Below, piece by piece: positions 9,785 to 18,490 of a DNA stretch of 64,000 nt. The notes beneath the pieces were generated by a model that saw nothing but the letters and a program-made list of their open reading frames with translations, did no database searches and was not told the origin of the DNA. The stretch is from positions 1 through 64,000 of the forward strand of contig JAJDEW010000129.1 of NCBI GenBank assembly GCA_029259595.1. Reading direction: 5' to 3'. Position numbers and translations under genes: made by a program. Origin of the DNA: Planctomycetota bacterium. GTDB lineage: Bacteria; Planctomycetota; UBA1135; GCA-002686595. Each line of letters opens with the position of its first letter. Position 1 is the first letter of the stretch.

Positions 9785-10588
9785 CGGTTCCTCACCGGTT
9801 CTGGACAGTCGTGGTCGATCGGGCCCCCCACGGAGGCCCTGTCCGAGAAAGAGTTCGGCACGGCTTTGACGCCTCACGGAAGCCACGAGAAACCGGGGAT
9901 CCTTGTCCTCCCGGCAGCGTGTCTCTTCGTCGAGGGTACATCGTCAGCAGGCTGTTTGGGGCCGGGGGGTGATCCGTGCGCGAGACCGCGACCCGGTCCG
10001 GATCCGTCAGCGGCACGGACGTGCGCCTCATCTGCAGGCACGGACCATATCGAGCGATCTGCCTTCCAGTTCACGTCGGCTCGTCGAGAGCTTGCGGAGG
10101 AACCGTGCCTTTCGACACGGAAGCCTACGAACTCAGTGGTCGGTCACCATCATGACGCCCGCGTCCAGCAACATGGCCGTTGCGGGCGGCGTAGGCGTCG
10201 GCATCGCCGTCGAGATCGAGACCGAGGAAGGTCAAGCGGTCGTCGCCGTCGGCGGCGGGCGGGTGCCTATCCCAGCGGCGGCGGTAGTCACCGTCAAAGA
10301 CGGACACCGCGCGCGCCCTGGTCAAGAGAGGCGCCGCTCTCGCAACGAGTTCGGGTCTCGGTGTCGGGACGAGCGCAGCCCCACCAGGAGGGGTTCGGGC
10401 AAGAGGAGACTCGATCCAGTGCGGGAGATGGCTCGGACGTCACGGATCCCAGGGCTCGCCGTACCGGGTCCGGCGGAGGGGCGGCCCCTCCTCCGGCCTT
10501 GTCTTCACGACCGTGGGGCGTGACGATTCCGCCTCGCGCAGGCCGGCCGCCTCTCCGCCCTTTTGTTGTCGTCCACTCCGAGAGTTCC
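9785..10588. other. 804-nt stretch without a convincing gene
   Basis: Open frames exist on both strands (for example plus 9903-10523 and minus 10125-10325), but they are Arg/Gly/Pro-rich with irregular composition and show no recognisable domain. The minus frame 10125-10325 contains an FG-GAP/Ca-loop-like 'LDLDGDADAYAARNG', which could be decayed coding sequence. Nearby genes are tightly packed, so this is the longest apparently non-coding interval in the window. It contains the promoters of the divergent genes that start at 9784 and 10589. Confidence 0.4.
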
Positions 10589-11419
10589 ATGACCGTTCTA
10601 TCGCTCGCCGCCACGCTGCTCGTGCTCTTCGCTTGCTCGCCTTCCGCGCCTTCGACCGTGCCTGGGCTCGTGGCGCCGCCGGTGCAGGCCGCGCGGGCGG
10701 CGGACTTCGATCAGGACCACGCGCTCTGGACGAAGGTCCTGGCGCGACACGTGCAGGGCGACCGCTTCGACTATGCGGCCCTGAAGGCCGAGCCGGAGGA
10801 GCTCGAGCGCTATCTCGACGCGCTACACGCGGTGACGCCGGCGCAGCTCGCGGGCTGGACGAAGGCGCAGCGCTTTGCCTTCTGGATCAACACGTACAAC
10901 GCGCACACGATCAAGAAGGTCATCAACGAGTATCCGCTGAAGAGCATCCGGGAGCTCGACAAGGCCTTCGGGTTGAAGACGGTCTTCGAGCAGGGCTTCA
11001 TCCGCATGGAAGCGCATCACCCGGACGGCAAGGACGAGAAGCTGTCCTTGAACGAGATCGAGCACGGGATCCTGCGCGCCCGCTTCGAGGACGCGCGCGT
11101 CCACGCCGCGATCAACTGCGCTTCGATCAGCTGTCCGCCGCTCTTGAACGAGGCCTTCGTCGCCGCGCGCCTGGACGAGCAGCTCGACGCGCAGATGAAG
11201 GCCTTCGTGCACGACGCGGCGCGCAACGAGCTCGACGTGGCGGAGGGCGAGGCACGGCTATCCCAGATCTTCGATTGGTTCGCCGGCGACTTCGAACGCG
11301 ACGCGGGCAGCGTGCGTGAGTACCTGGCGCGCTACGCTCCCGAGCTCTCCGACTTCCTGGCCGACGCCAAGCTGAAGTCCTTGAAGTACGACTGGGACCT
11401 GAACGACGTCAAGCGCTGA
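10589..11419 (+). CDS. DUF547 domain-containing exported protein
   Basis: A 276-aa protein starting at the ATG at 10589. The signal peptide 'VLSLAATLLVLFACSPSAP' contains a Cys in a lipobox-like context (LFAC), so it may be a lipoprotein. The DUF547 core is clear: 'FDYAALKAE', 'FWINTYNAHTIKKVI', 'LSLNEIEHGILR', 'DARVHAAINCASISCPPL' and 'IFDWFAGDF'. The conserved Asn-Cys-Ala-Ser and Ser-Cys-Pro segments resemble a papain-like site, but the family has no established activity. It converges on the APC permease gene, with a short palindrome at 11418-11434 between them. No operon partners. Confidence 0.9.
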   Translation: MTVLSLAATLLVLFACSPSAPSTVPGLVAPPVQAARAADFDQDHALWTKVLARHVQGDRFDYAALKAEPEELERYLDALHAVTPAQLAGWTKAQRFAFWINTYNAHTIKKVINEYPLKSIRELDKAFGLKTVFEQGFIRMEAHHPDGKDEKLSLNEIEHGILRARFEDARVHAAINCASISCPPLLNEAFVAARLDEQLDAQMKAFVHDAARNELDVAEGEARLSQIFDWFAGDFERDAGSVREYLARYAPELSDFLADAKLKSLKYDWDLNDVKR

Positions 11420-11434
11420 ACCCGGACCGGGTTC
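11418..11434. terminator. Short palindrome between convergent genes
   Basis: GAACCCGG-A-CCGGGTTC is a perfect 8-nt-arm palindrome. It overlaps the stop of the DUF547 gene and precedes the end of the minus-strand permease gene. It is likely to be a weak bidirectional terminator; there is no T-run. Confidence 0.35.
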
Positions 11435-11447
11435 ACGAATGGCATCG

Positions 11448-12740
11448 TCACCAGAAGTGGTAGACGAGGGCTCCGGAGGCCAGCGTGAGCAGCGCGGCGG
11501 CGAGCTGCAGGGGTTGATCGAAGGCGGCGACGAAGGCCAGGCCGAGCGTCGCGCCGACATACAGCAAGGCGACCGCAGCCAACAACGGGGGTTCGCGTTC
11601 GCCGTCGCGGCGCCTTAGGACGAACAGGCACAGGACCGTGCCGGCGGCGCTCAGGGAGAGCGTGAAGCCCAGGTAGCCGAGCAGGCCCTGGAGCGTGCTG
11701 AACGCGACGACCGTGATCGCGAGCGCCGCCTGCAGGGCGACGGCCCAGGGCGAGATGCCGCTCGCATCCGCGCGACCGGCGAAGCGCTGTGGGAAGAGCC
11801 CGTCGCGCGCCATCTGGGCGTAGACGCGCGGTCCCGCGATCAGCATCGACGAGACCGAGGTCGCGAGCGCGATGCTGATCACCGCGCGCACGATCCCGGT
11901 CAGCCAGGCGCCGCCCAGCGCTTCCGCGGCTGCCCCGGCGACGTCCTCGCGACCGACGATGTCGGCCGGCTCGGGCGCCCATAAGAAGACCGTGTTCAAG
12001 GCGAGATAGAGCGCGGTCACGACCAGCGTTCCGAGCACGAGCGCGCGTGGCACCGTCCGCGCCGCGTCGCGCACCTCGCCGGCGACGTAGACGGCTGCGT
12101 TGAAGCCGCTGTAGCCGAGCGAGATCCAGACCAGCGCGCCCGCGAAGGCCACGGGCGAGAAGCCGACGTCCGCCTCGGCCACGCTCGCGCCCGGCCACGC
12201 GCCGGCCGTGAACCGCGCGCAGGCCACGACGAGGAAGAGCCCCAGCAAGGCTCCCTTCAAGAGGACGATCCCGTTCTGCACGCGCAACCCGCTGCGCACG
12301 AACGAGGCGTGCAAGCCGGCGAACACGACGATCGTCGCGATCGCGAGCGCTCCGGACGGCAGCGCTTCCGGTCGGCTCGCGGCCGGGAGCAGGTAGGCCT
12401 CGAGCGCGCGCGCGGCGAAGGCGATCGCGCCGGTGAAGCCCGCCAGGAGCGAGACCCAGCCCGCGACGAAGCCGACGCCGGGATGCAGCGCGCGCGCGAG
12501 GTAGACGTACTCGCCCCCGGACTCCTGGATCCGGCTCGCGAGGCGGCCGTAGCTCACCGCCCCCGCCAGCGCCACCAGGCCGCCGACCGCCCAGGCCGCC
12601 AGCACGAAGCGGCGGTCGCCGAGGTCGGCCAGCGCGAAGCCACTGGTCGTGAATACGCCCGCGCCGATCATGTTGGCGACGACGAGCGCCGTCGCCGAGG
12701 CGAGTCCGAAGGGACGCGCGCTGTCCCCGGCGGGCCTCAC
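11448..12740 (-). CDS. APC superfamily amino acid permease
   Basis: A 430-aa polytopic membrane protein with about 12 hydrophobic helices. The N-terminus has the APC signature '[14 protein letters not shown]' (helix 1 with the unwound GAG substrate site). It continues with '[16 protein letters not shown]', '[14 protein letters not shown]' and '[17 protein letters not shown]', typical of APC/LAT-type transporters. These move amino acids or polyamines by H+ symport or by exchange; the substrate cannot be predicted here. The GTG start (12740-12738) overlaps the TGA of the upstream phosphatase-methyltransferase gene by 4 nt (GTGA), so translation is coupled and the upstream open frame is not part of this protein. 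Confidence 0.9.
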   Translation of the reverse strand: MRPAGDSARPFGLASATALVVANMIGAGVFTTSGFALADLGDRRFVLAAWAVGGLVALAGAVSYGRLASRIQESGGEYVYLARALHPGVGFVAGWVSLLAGFTGAIAFAARALEAYLLPAASRPEALPSGALAIATIVVFAGLHASFVRSGLRVQNGIVLLKGALLGLFLVVACARFTAGAWPGASVAEADVGFSPVAFAGALVWISLGYSGFNAAVYVAGEVRDAARTVPRALVLGTLVVTALYLALNTVFLWAPEPADIVGREDVAGAAAEALGGAWLTGIVRAVISIALATSVSSMLIAGPRVYAQMARDGLFPQRFAGRADASGISPWAVALQAALAITVVAFSTLQGLLGYLGFTLSLSAAGTVLCLFVLRRRDGEREPPLLAAVALLYVGATLGLAFVAAFDQPLQLAAALLTLASGALVYHFW

Positions 12741-13897
12741 TCCGGCTTCTGGAAGACGAGCAGGTAGTTCTCGGACAGGCCTTCGATGGCGACCTCTTCC
12801 ACGAAGCGGAAGCCGGCCGCCTCGATCTCGCCGCGGAAGGTGGCCTGGTCGGCGCGCACGTGGCCCAGGAGCCACTCGCTCGTGACGCCCTCGATCCGGT
12901 GGAACTCGACGAGCACGAAGCGTCCGCCCGGTCGCAGCGCGCTCAGGATCGACGCGAGCGTCGAGCGCGGATACTCGAAGTGGTGGTAGGTGTCGCAGAC
13001 GAAGGCCAGGTCGACGGACGCGGGCGGCAGGTCGATCGAGCGCTCGGAGCACAGGACGCCGGACACGTTCGTGATCCCGGCTTCGTCGAGCCGCGTGCCG
13101 ATGTGCTGCAGGAAGCGCGGCGCGATGTCGACCGCCCAGACCCAGCCGGTGGCGCCGACCGCCTGGGCGAAGGGCAGCGTGTAGAGCCCGGTGCCGGCGC
13201 CGACGTCCGCCACGCGTTGACCGGGCTTCAGCTGGCACGCCGCCAGGATCCCTTTCTGCGCCGCGTACACCTCGCGGCTCTCGACCTCGAAGCGCTCGAC
13301 GAAGCTGTCGACGTCGAGGTCTGCGTCCTTGAAGTTGTCGTTGATGCCCTCCTTGACGCTCTTCTCGCGGTTGGACTGGCGCTCGATGTAGGCCAGCGCC
13401 TTGCCCTCGTAGTGCGGCGTGCGCATGCCGATTTCGCGCGCCTCGGCCAGGGCCGTCTCGACCGGCACGCCCTGGTCGAGCACGCGGAAGGGCAACCAGG
13501 CCGCGCCCGCGCGGTTGGCGGAACCGCAGTGAAGAAGCGTCGGCCCCTCTTGTTGGCGCAAGAGCGCGCGGATCTCGCCGAAGATCGCGTCGGACAGGAG
13601 CTCGGGATCGCGAAAGGGCACGTTCACGAAGTCGAGCCCGGCCCCCTCGACCAGCCCGCGCTCGTCCCACGGCACTTCGCCGTCGGTGCGCACCGAGATC
13701 ACGCGCGCGATCCCGGCCGCCTTCAGGACCTCGATGTCCGCCTGTTCGAACTGTCCCGCGAACCACAACGAACCGGCGCGGTGGACGTTTTTGGCCTGGC
13801 CCAGCTCGGCGGGTTCGACCGCGTGGACTTCATCCTGGAGGGCAGCGGGAGCGAACGGCAGCGCGAGCGCGGCGGCGGCGAGAAAGGCGTGCATCAT
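12737..13897 (-). CDS. Exported tyrosine-phosphatase-like / SAM methyltransferase fusion
   Basis: A 386-aa protein. It starts with a signal-like hydrophobic segment ('[19 protein letters not shown]'; either of two adjacent ATGs could be used). Residues about 30-150 resemble DUF442/dual-specificity phosphatase-like domains ('[12 protein letters not shown]', '[14 protein letters not shown]', and the P-loop '[12 protein letters not shown]' with Cys and Arg). Residues about 190-380 form a class I methyltransferase with a glycine motif '[16 protein letters not shown]', an acidic 'WAVDIAP' and '[16 protein letters not shown]'. An exported SAM-dependent methyltransferase is odd, because SAM is not known to be present in the periplasm. 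The N-terminal segment could instead be an uncleaved anchor. Coupled by a 4-nt overlap to the APC permease downstream. Substrate unknown. Confidence 0.82.
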   Translation of the reverse strand: MMHAFLAAAALALPFAPAALQDEVHAVEPAELGQAKNVHRAGSLWFAGQFEQADIEVLKAAGIARVISVRTDGEVPWDERGLVEGAGLDFVNVPFRDPELLSDAIFGEIRALLRQQEGPTLLHCGSANRAGAAWLPFRVLDQGVPVETALAEAREIGMRTPHYEGKALAYIERQSNREKSVKEGINDNFKDADLDVDSFVERFEVESREVYAAQKGILAACQLKPGQRVADVGAGTGLYTLPFAQAVGATGWVWAVDIAPRFLQHIGTRLDEAGITNVSGVLCSERSIDLPPASVDLAFVCDTYHHFEYPRSTLASILSALRPGGRFVLVEFHRIEGVTSEWLLGHVRADQATFRGEIEAAGFRFVEEVAIEGLSENYLLVFQKPE

Positions 13898-14049
13898 CGG
13901 GACAGACCGTGGGACGTGGCGCGCAGCGGCGCCGTTGCGGGGAGGCCGGGGATTCTACTCGCTCCCGGCGCCACGTCCGCGCGTCCCAGGACGAAGCACG
14001 TCCACGCGAGCGGATCGGCTCCTTGCCCGGCTTCCCGCGCGTGCTGGCT

Positions 14050-14159
14050 GCATCCATCCTGAGCCCGCGCGACCCCTCGGCCCAGCCGGCCGAATTCGCC
14101 GGCCTCTCGCCGCCTGGCAGCGAGTTGGACCGCACGTCCCACGGTCTCAGGATGGATGC
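14050..14159. repeat. Perfect 14-bp inverted repeat pair
   Basis: GCATCCATCCTGAG (14050-14063) and its exact reverse complement CTCAGGATGGATGC (14146-14159) are separated by 82 bp. The pair lies between the start of the phosphatase-methyltransferase gene and the stop of the FG-GAP gene. It could be a long-loop transcription terminator for the FG-GAP gene or a very small mobile relic. Confidence 0.55.
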
Positions 14160-14162
14160 GGC

Positions 14163-16883
14163 CTAACGAAGCAGCGTCCCTGCGGCTTTGAAGTCGTGCG
14201 AGCGCGCCGCCTCGCCGATCGTCAGCTCGAGGCCGTTCGACGTCGCGATTCCCACGGCCGAGCCCGGGTCGACAGCGTAGACCTGGAAGGTCAGCGACTG
14301 GCCGACCAGGCTGGGCGGAAGGAGCAGCGCGAGGTCGGTCGTCCCGCGGCCCGCAGCACCGGGTGCACCGCCGAAGGAGATCACCGACGTCGAGAGCAGC
14401 GGATCCACGAAGCTCGTCACGCCGGGGAAAGCGACCGACGGTTGGAATCCGCGCCCCGCGCCCGTCAGGAGCCAGCCGCTCGTCCCACCTAGGGCGCGGC
14501 GTGCGTGCAGCGCGACGCTCGTCGAACCGACGCGCACGGGACCGCTCGCACCGAGCACCGGCCGCAAGCCACCCGAGCCGGGGACGCCTGCTCCGATCCG
14601 GTACTGCTCGAGCACGCCGTCCGCCTCCCCGTCGAAGCGCAGGTTCTCGACGGCCCAGATCCCGAAGACGTCGACGTCTCCGTCCGCGTCGAAGTCCCCG
14701 AAGCTCCCGCCGCCCGCGCGCACGACGTAGTCCTTGCGCGTCCCGTAGTCGAGCTCCGTCGAACCCGACCAGACGGACAAGAGTGCGACCTCGAGGTGGA
14801 GCAAGCTCGAGGTCCTGTGGGCCAGGAGATCGAGGAGGCCGTCCCCGTCGACATCCACCGCCGCCACGTCGATGCCCGCCGCCGTGGGCAGGTCGAGCGT
14901 CAGCGCGGGCGCGTAGCTTCCGAACGCGAGCTCGTACAGCGCGAGCCCGTCGAAGCCCTCGCGCCAAGAGGCGACGTCGAGGTCGCCGTCGCCTTCGAGG
15001 TCGACGAAGCGCGCTCGGCTCCCGCTCGCATGCGCTCCCAGCACCTGCGGCACGAGCAGCCCGCCGCCCTCGTTCCTGAGGCTGCGGAGTTCTCCGCCGT
15101 GGGCGACGAGCAGGTCCGCGTCCCCGTCTTGATCGGCATCGGAGGTGGCGAGCGGCAGCCCGTCGAAACCGGCGAGCAGGAGCGGATCGAAGACGCCGGC
15201 GCCCTGGTTGCTCCACCAGCCGTTCAGGACGACGAGGTCTTCGTCCCCGTCGTCGTCGACGTCGGCGCTCCACCAGGACAGATCCGCCGAACTCGACGGG
15301 GCCGCCATCTCGACGCTGTTCGGGACCGTCGCGCTCACGACGTAATCCCCGCTGTCCGTCCCCGTGTAGAGCGCCATGCGCTCGAAGGTCGGCGGATCGA
15401 AGGGACCGGGTCCCGCCGCGAAGAGGGCCGCGACCAGATCGTCGAGCCCGTCCCCGTCGAAGTCCCCGGCGCCGACGGGAACGCGCACCAGCCCTTCCGA
15501 CGGCACGTTGCGCACGTGCAGGTCGAAGTTCCCATCGCCGTGGTTCAGCGTCAGCCGATCGGGTCGCACGAAGTCGAGGTCCCCATCGCCTTCGTAGTCG
15601 CGGACGTCACCGCCGCCGAGTCCCGAGAGATCGTCGCGCCGCGGCTGGGAAACGCTCCGCGGCAAGCTTCCGTCCCCCTGGAAGAGCGCCCACCCCCCGG
15701 CGAGATCGAGGGCGCCGTCGCCGTCGAAGTCGGCCACGAAGGCCGGGTCGTCCGCGCTGAGAAGGACGTTGGCCGCCTTGGCCGTCAGCAGGAACGCGTT
15801 GTCGCCGTCGTTCTCCCAGAAGCTCATGGCGGACGTCAGAACGTCGAGATCCCCGTCGCCGTCCCAGTCGGCCAGTGCCGGGTTCGAAGTGACGGTCCAG
15901 TCGAAGCTGGCGTTCTCGACGAGCTGGACGGCGCCCGGGACGAGGCCGCCGGCCTCCTGCGCGAGCACGAGGAAGGCGGCCGGGTCGGGAGCGGTGTCGA
16001 AGCGGACCAGGAAGAGGTCGTCGTCTCCGTCACCCTCCAGATCGCCCGCGTTCAAGCGCGTGACGCCCTGGATCTCGGGCGGCAACGCGACGATCGGCCC
16101 GATCGTCGGCGTCCCTGCGCGCGTCGGGAAGAGGCGCACGAGCCCCTGACTCGCGTTGCCGATGAGCGCGACGTCGTCCGCCCCGTCCGCATCGAAGTCG
16201 GCGACGACGCCGCGCGACAGGACGAGCCCGGTCGTCGTGAGCGCGGGCCCGGGGACGAAGGCCGCGCCATCGAAGCTCCACCAGCGCAGGCGCTCGCTGC
16301 TCGCACCGTCGAGCGCGCCCAGGACGAGCTCGTTCGTGCCGTCTCCATCGCGGTCCCCGACACCGAACCAGAAGAGCGTGCCGCCTTCTTGCAACAGATG
16401 GCGCGGTCCGAAGCTGCCGTCCCCGTTTCCGGGCCGCACCAACAGCCCCGAGGGTCCGACCAGCGCCGCCGGATCGAAGCGGTCGTAGAGCAGGTCGAGG
16501 ATTCCGTCGCCGGTGACGTCGGCCAGCTGCACGTTCGACGCCACGCTGAAGGTGCCGAACGTGGTGCCGGGCAGCTGGAAGCTCGTGACGTGCCTGACGG
16601 CGAAGCCGAGCTCGCCATGGTTGAGCCAGGATTGAACCTCGACGTTCCACGCGCTGTTCGGGGCTCGCCGTAGCCGCAAAGCGTCGACGTCTCCGTCCCC
16701 GTCCAGATCGCCCGCCGCCCGCATCCCGCCGAGCACGCCCGGCTGTGGATCCTCGAGCAAGCGCGGGGCGACGAAGCTGGCCGGGGTCTCGGGGACCGAA
16801 CGAACGCGGACCCCGGTCACCTGCGCCGCGGTCAGACCGGACAGAACGAACGGAAGCGAGAGAGCGATGAGTTGGGCGAGCAC
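14163..16883 (-). CDS. Large secreted FG-GAP/VCBS repeat protein
   Basis: A 906-aa protein. The GTG start at 16883 is chosen because GAGGAGG ends 6 nt upstream and the product then opens with a signal peptide ('LAQLIALSLPFVLSGLTAAQ', cleavage after AQ). The mature part is a long series of Ca2+-binding FG-GAP/VCBS blades carrying DxDxDG loops ('DLDGDGDVDAL', 'DVTGDGILDLL', 'DFDGDGALDLAGG', 'DVDDDGDEDLV'), which fold as an integrin-like beta-propeller. The C-terminal roughly 120 residues form a separate tail ('ARRALGGTSGWLLTGAG', 'SNGLELTIGEA') that is also seen in outline in the second FG-GAP protein at 62312. Function is probably surface or extracellular binding. No enzyme motif seen. Confidence 0.92.
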   Translation of the reverse strand: MLAQLIALSLPFVLSGLTAAQVTGVRVRSVPETPASFVAPRLLEDPQPGVLGGMRAAGDLDGDGDVDALRLRRAPNSAWNVEVQSWLNHGELGFAVRHVTSFQLPGTTFGTFSVASNVQLADVTGDGILDLLYDRFDPAALVGPSGLLVRPGNGDGSFGPRHLLQEGGTLFWFGVGDRDGDGTNELVLGALDGASSERLRWWSFDGAAFVPGPALTTTGLVLSRGVVADFDADGADDVALIGNASQGLVRLFPTRAGTPTIGPIVALPPEIQGVTRLNAGDLEGDGDDDLFLVRFDTAPDPAAFLVLAQEAGGLVPGAVQLVENASFDWTVTSNPALADWDGDGDLDVLTSAMSFWENDGDNAFLLTAKAANVLLSADDPAFVADFDGDGALDLAGGWALFQGDGSLPRSVSQPRRDDLSGLGGGDVRDYEGDGDLDFVRPDRLTLNHGDGNFDLHVRNVPSEGLVRVPVGAGDFDGDGLDDLVAALFAAGPGPFDPPTFERMALYTGTDSGDYVVSATVPNSVEMAAPSSSADLSWWSADVDDDGDEDLVVLNGWWSNQGAGVFDPLLLAGFDGLPLATSDADQDGDADLLVAHGGELRSLRNEGGGLLVPQVLGAHASGSRARFVDLEGDGDLDVASWREGFDGLALYELAFGSYAPALTLDLPTAAGIDVAAVDVDGDGLLDLLAHRTSSLLHLEVALLSVWSGSTELDYGTRKDYVVRAGGGSFGDFDADGDVDVFGIWAVENLRFDGEADGVLEQYRIGAGVPGSGGLRPVLGASGPVRVGSTSVALHARRALGGTSGWLLTGAGRGFQPSVAFPGVTSFVDPLLSTSVISFGGAPGAAGRGTTDLALLLPPSLVGQSLTFQVYAVDPGSAVGIATSNGLELTIGEAARSHDFKAAGTLLR

Positions 16884-17006
16884 GGCAGACCTCCTCGGTT
16901 GTCGGGGGCCGGGGTCGAACGCTGGCCCCGGTCCCCGCACGTTCCTTCCCCCGCCAGGATGTTGCGTGGATCTCGAATTTGTGTCGAGCGCTGGACCAAG
17001 CGCCCT

Positions 17007-17843
17007 CTACTCCAGCTCGAGCTCGCCTCCGGGCTCCTCGAGGGGGTCGTGCGACGACTGCAGACGCCGGGCCTCGTCCGCCTGTTCTTGGTCACCGAGC
17101 CGCTCGAACATCCGGGCCGCACGTTGGAGGTGGCGATCGCCGTGCGCGTCCTCGCCGAGGTCGCGGTGCAGCCGACCGAGGTTCAAGAGGTGGGCGGCCA
17201 TGCCCTCGAGGATGCCGAGGCGCTGGTCCATCCGCAGGGCGCGCTCGTGCAAGCGGCGCGCTTCCCCGAAATCGCCCTCCTGCTCGTGCAACCAGCCGAG
17301 GCCGCCGAGGATCGCGCCCACCGGCTTCTCGTGCCTCGCGACCTTCGTGCGACCGAGCGCGCTCTCGAACCCGCGGCGCGCGTCCGACAGGCGTCCTTCG
17401 TCGAGCGCCGTACGCACGCCGTCGAGGGCGTCGAGGACGGGCACGATGCGTTCGTATCCGCGCAGCGCCCGATACTCGAGCAACAAGGGCTGGAGGAAGG
17501 CCTCGGCGCGGGCCCGCGCGACGTCGAGTGTGCCGGGCCCGACGGACTCCAGCTCGGTGTGCAGCAGGAGGCTGCCTTCGCGGTTCGCCTTCCACTTGTC
17601 GCGAAGCGCGGCGAACGTCGCGGACTCGGGCGGTTCGCTCTGGTAGACCGTCTCGCGCAGGTCGTCCGAGGTGTCCGTCGCCCGCAAGTACGGAGAGCCC
17701 AGCCCGTCGACGACGAGCGCCTGCAGGTCGCACACGAAGTCCGTGAACGTCTCGCGGTCTCCCTCGTCCTGTCCGATGGACTGGAACTCTTCGATCGTCA
17801 AGGCGCGGAACGGGGTGCGCGCGACCGGGATCTCGCGGGCCAT
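17007..17843 (-). CDS. TPR-containing protein of unknown role
   Basis: A 278-aa protein from the ATG at 17843, with GGGAGG 8 nt upstream. It has no signal peptide. The C-terminal half (about residues 150-265) contains TPR-like helical pairs ('AILGGLGWLHEQEGDFGEAR', 'HLLNLGRLHRDLGEDAHGDR', 'MFERLGDQEQADEA'). The N-terminal half is not recognised and includes 'TPFRALTIEEFQSIGQDEG' and 'VVDGLGSPYLRATDTSDDL'. The gene starts 1 nt after the stop of the 189-aa gene upstream, so the two form an operon and their products probably interact. I do not recognise a described pair. Confidence 0.8.
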   Translation of the reverse strand: MAREIPVARTPFRALTIEEFQSIGQDEGDRETFTDFVCDLQALVVDGLGSPYLRATDTSDDLRETVYQSEPPESATFAALRDKWKANREGSLLLHTELESVGPGTLDVARARAEAFLQPLLLEYRALRGYERIVPVLDALDGVRTALDEGRLSDARRGFESALGRTKVARHEKPVGAILGGLGWLHEQEGDFGEARRLHERALRMDQRLGILEGMAAHLLNLGRLHRDLGEDAHGDRHLQRAARMFERLGDQEQADEARRLQSSHDPLEEPGGELELE

Positions 17844-17844
17844 C

Positions 17845-18414
17845 TCAGCACCTCCCCGCGAGGGTCTTGTCGACCTTGGCCTTGGTCGGCGCCGACTTGC
17901 CGAGGTAAGCGTCGTGGACCAGGAGCTGGAAGTCGGCGTCCGTGTCGTAATCGAGAAACAGGAGCTCGAAGTCCCCGGTCACGAGATCCTCGGCCAGAAA
18001 CTCGTGCGAGCCGACCGTGCTCCCCGACCCGGCGATCGTCAGCTTGCGCCCCTTGGCCCGCAGGTCGTCCAGGTCGACGCGCAGGACGAGCGGATAGAAG
18101 AAGACGATGTCGACATCGTTGCACACGCGCTTGAGCCGACGCGCTTCGGCCGCCGTGATGTGACCCAAGGCCTGCCGGGCCTGCACGCCGCGATGGAGGT
18201 TGGCGCGCGATTGGTTGATCGTCTTGTCGAAGTCGTCGAGATCGCGCCAGGGCTGGTACAGGTCCTGGTAGATCAGGATCGGATCAGACGACTTCGGATT
18301 CGGGAGCCTGTAAGTGTAGAACTCCTCCGCGATCCACACGCGGTGCTGCTTGTAGTAGTAGCGCGCGAGAATCCAATCGAGCGCCGGAACGGTTCCGTAG
18401 TAGTGGCTCTTCAT
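17845..18414 (-). CDS. Conserved-looking protein of unknown function (189 aa)
   Basis: The ATG at 18414 opens a 189-aa soluble protein with no signal peptide or membrane segment. The N-terminus is aromatic-rich ('HYYGTVPALDWILARYYYK', 'EEFYTYRLPNPKSSDPILI', 'LYQPWRDLDDFDKTI'). The middle is basic and helical ('LGHITAAEARRLKRV'), followed by beta-rich segments 'VDIVFFYPLVLRVDL' and 'DFELLFLDYDTDADFQLLV' with clustered Asp. I do not recognise the family. It is the first gene of a two-gene unit with the TPR protein. The real coding status is supported by consistent codon structure and the tight junction with its partner. Confidence 0.75.
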   Translation of the reverse strand: MKSHYYGTVPALDWILARYYYKQHRVWIAEEFYTYRLPNPKSSDPILIYQDLYQPWRDLDDFDKTINQSRANLHRGVQARQALGHITAAEARRLKRVCNDVDIVFFYPLVLRVDLDDLRAKGRKLTIAGSGSTVGSHEFLAEDLVTGDFELLFLDYDTDADFQLLVHDAYLGKSAPTKAKVDKTLAGRC

Positions 18415-18462
18415 CCGACTCGCACCCGTTCAGGGAAGCCGAAACCAAGGAAGACAAACAAG

Positions 18463-18480
18463 CGGAGCCGAGGGGCTCCG
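18463..18480 (-). terminator. Terminator after double dehydrogenase gene
   Basis: CGGAGCC-GAGG-GGCTCCG is a perfect 7-bp stem with a 4-nt loop. On the minus strand the hairpin is followed by the T-rich CTTGTTTGTCTTCC, so it fits an intrinsic terminator just after the stop of the gene at 18491. Confidence 0.65.
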
Positions 18481-18490
18481 GAGGTCGGTT

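Noticed and set aside
10125-10325. Minus-strand 66-codon frame with a Ca-loop-like 'LDLDGDADAY'
   Set aside because: A single loop without repeats or signal peptide is not enough for a gene call. It is kept only as a note in the gap description.
11448-13766. Permease fused to the upstream frame as one 772-residue protein
   Set aside because: The upstream 340 residues are the wrong frame of the phosphatase-methyltransferase gene. The GTG with its GTGA overlap is the natural start.
14505-16673. Long plus-strand open frame (over 700 codons) opposite the FG-GAP gene
   Set aside because: It is the antisense of DxDxDG-rich coding sequence, Arg/Glu/Val-rich with no domain, and lacks a ribosome-binding site. 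The minus-strand FG-GAP protein explains the region.
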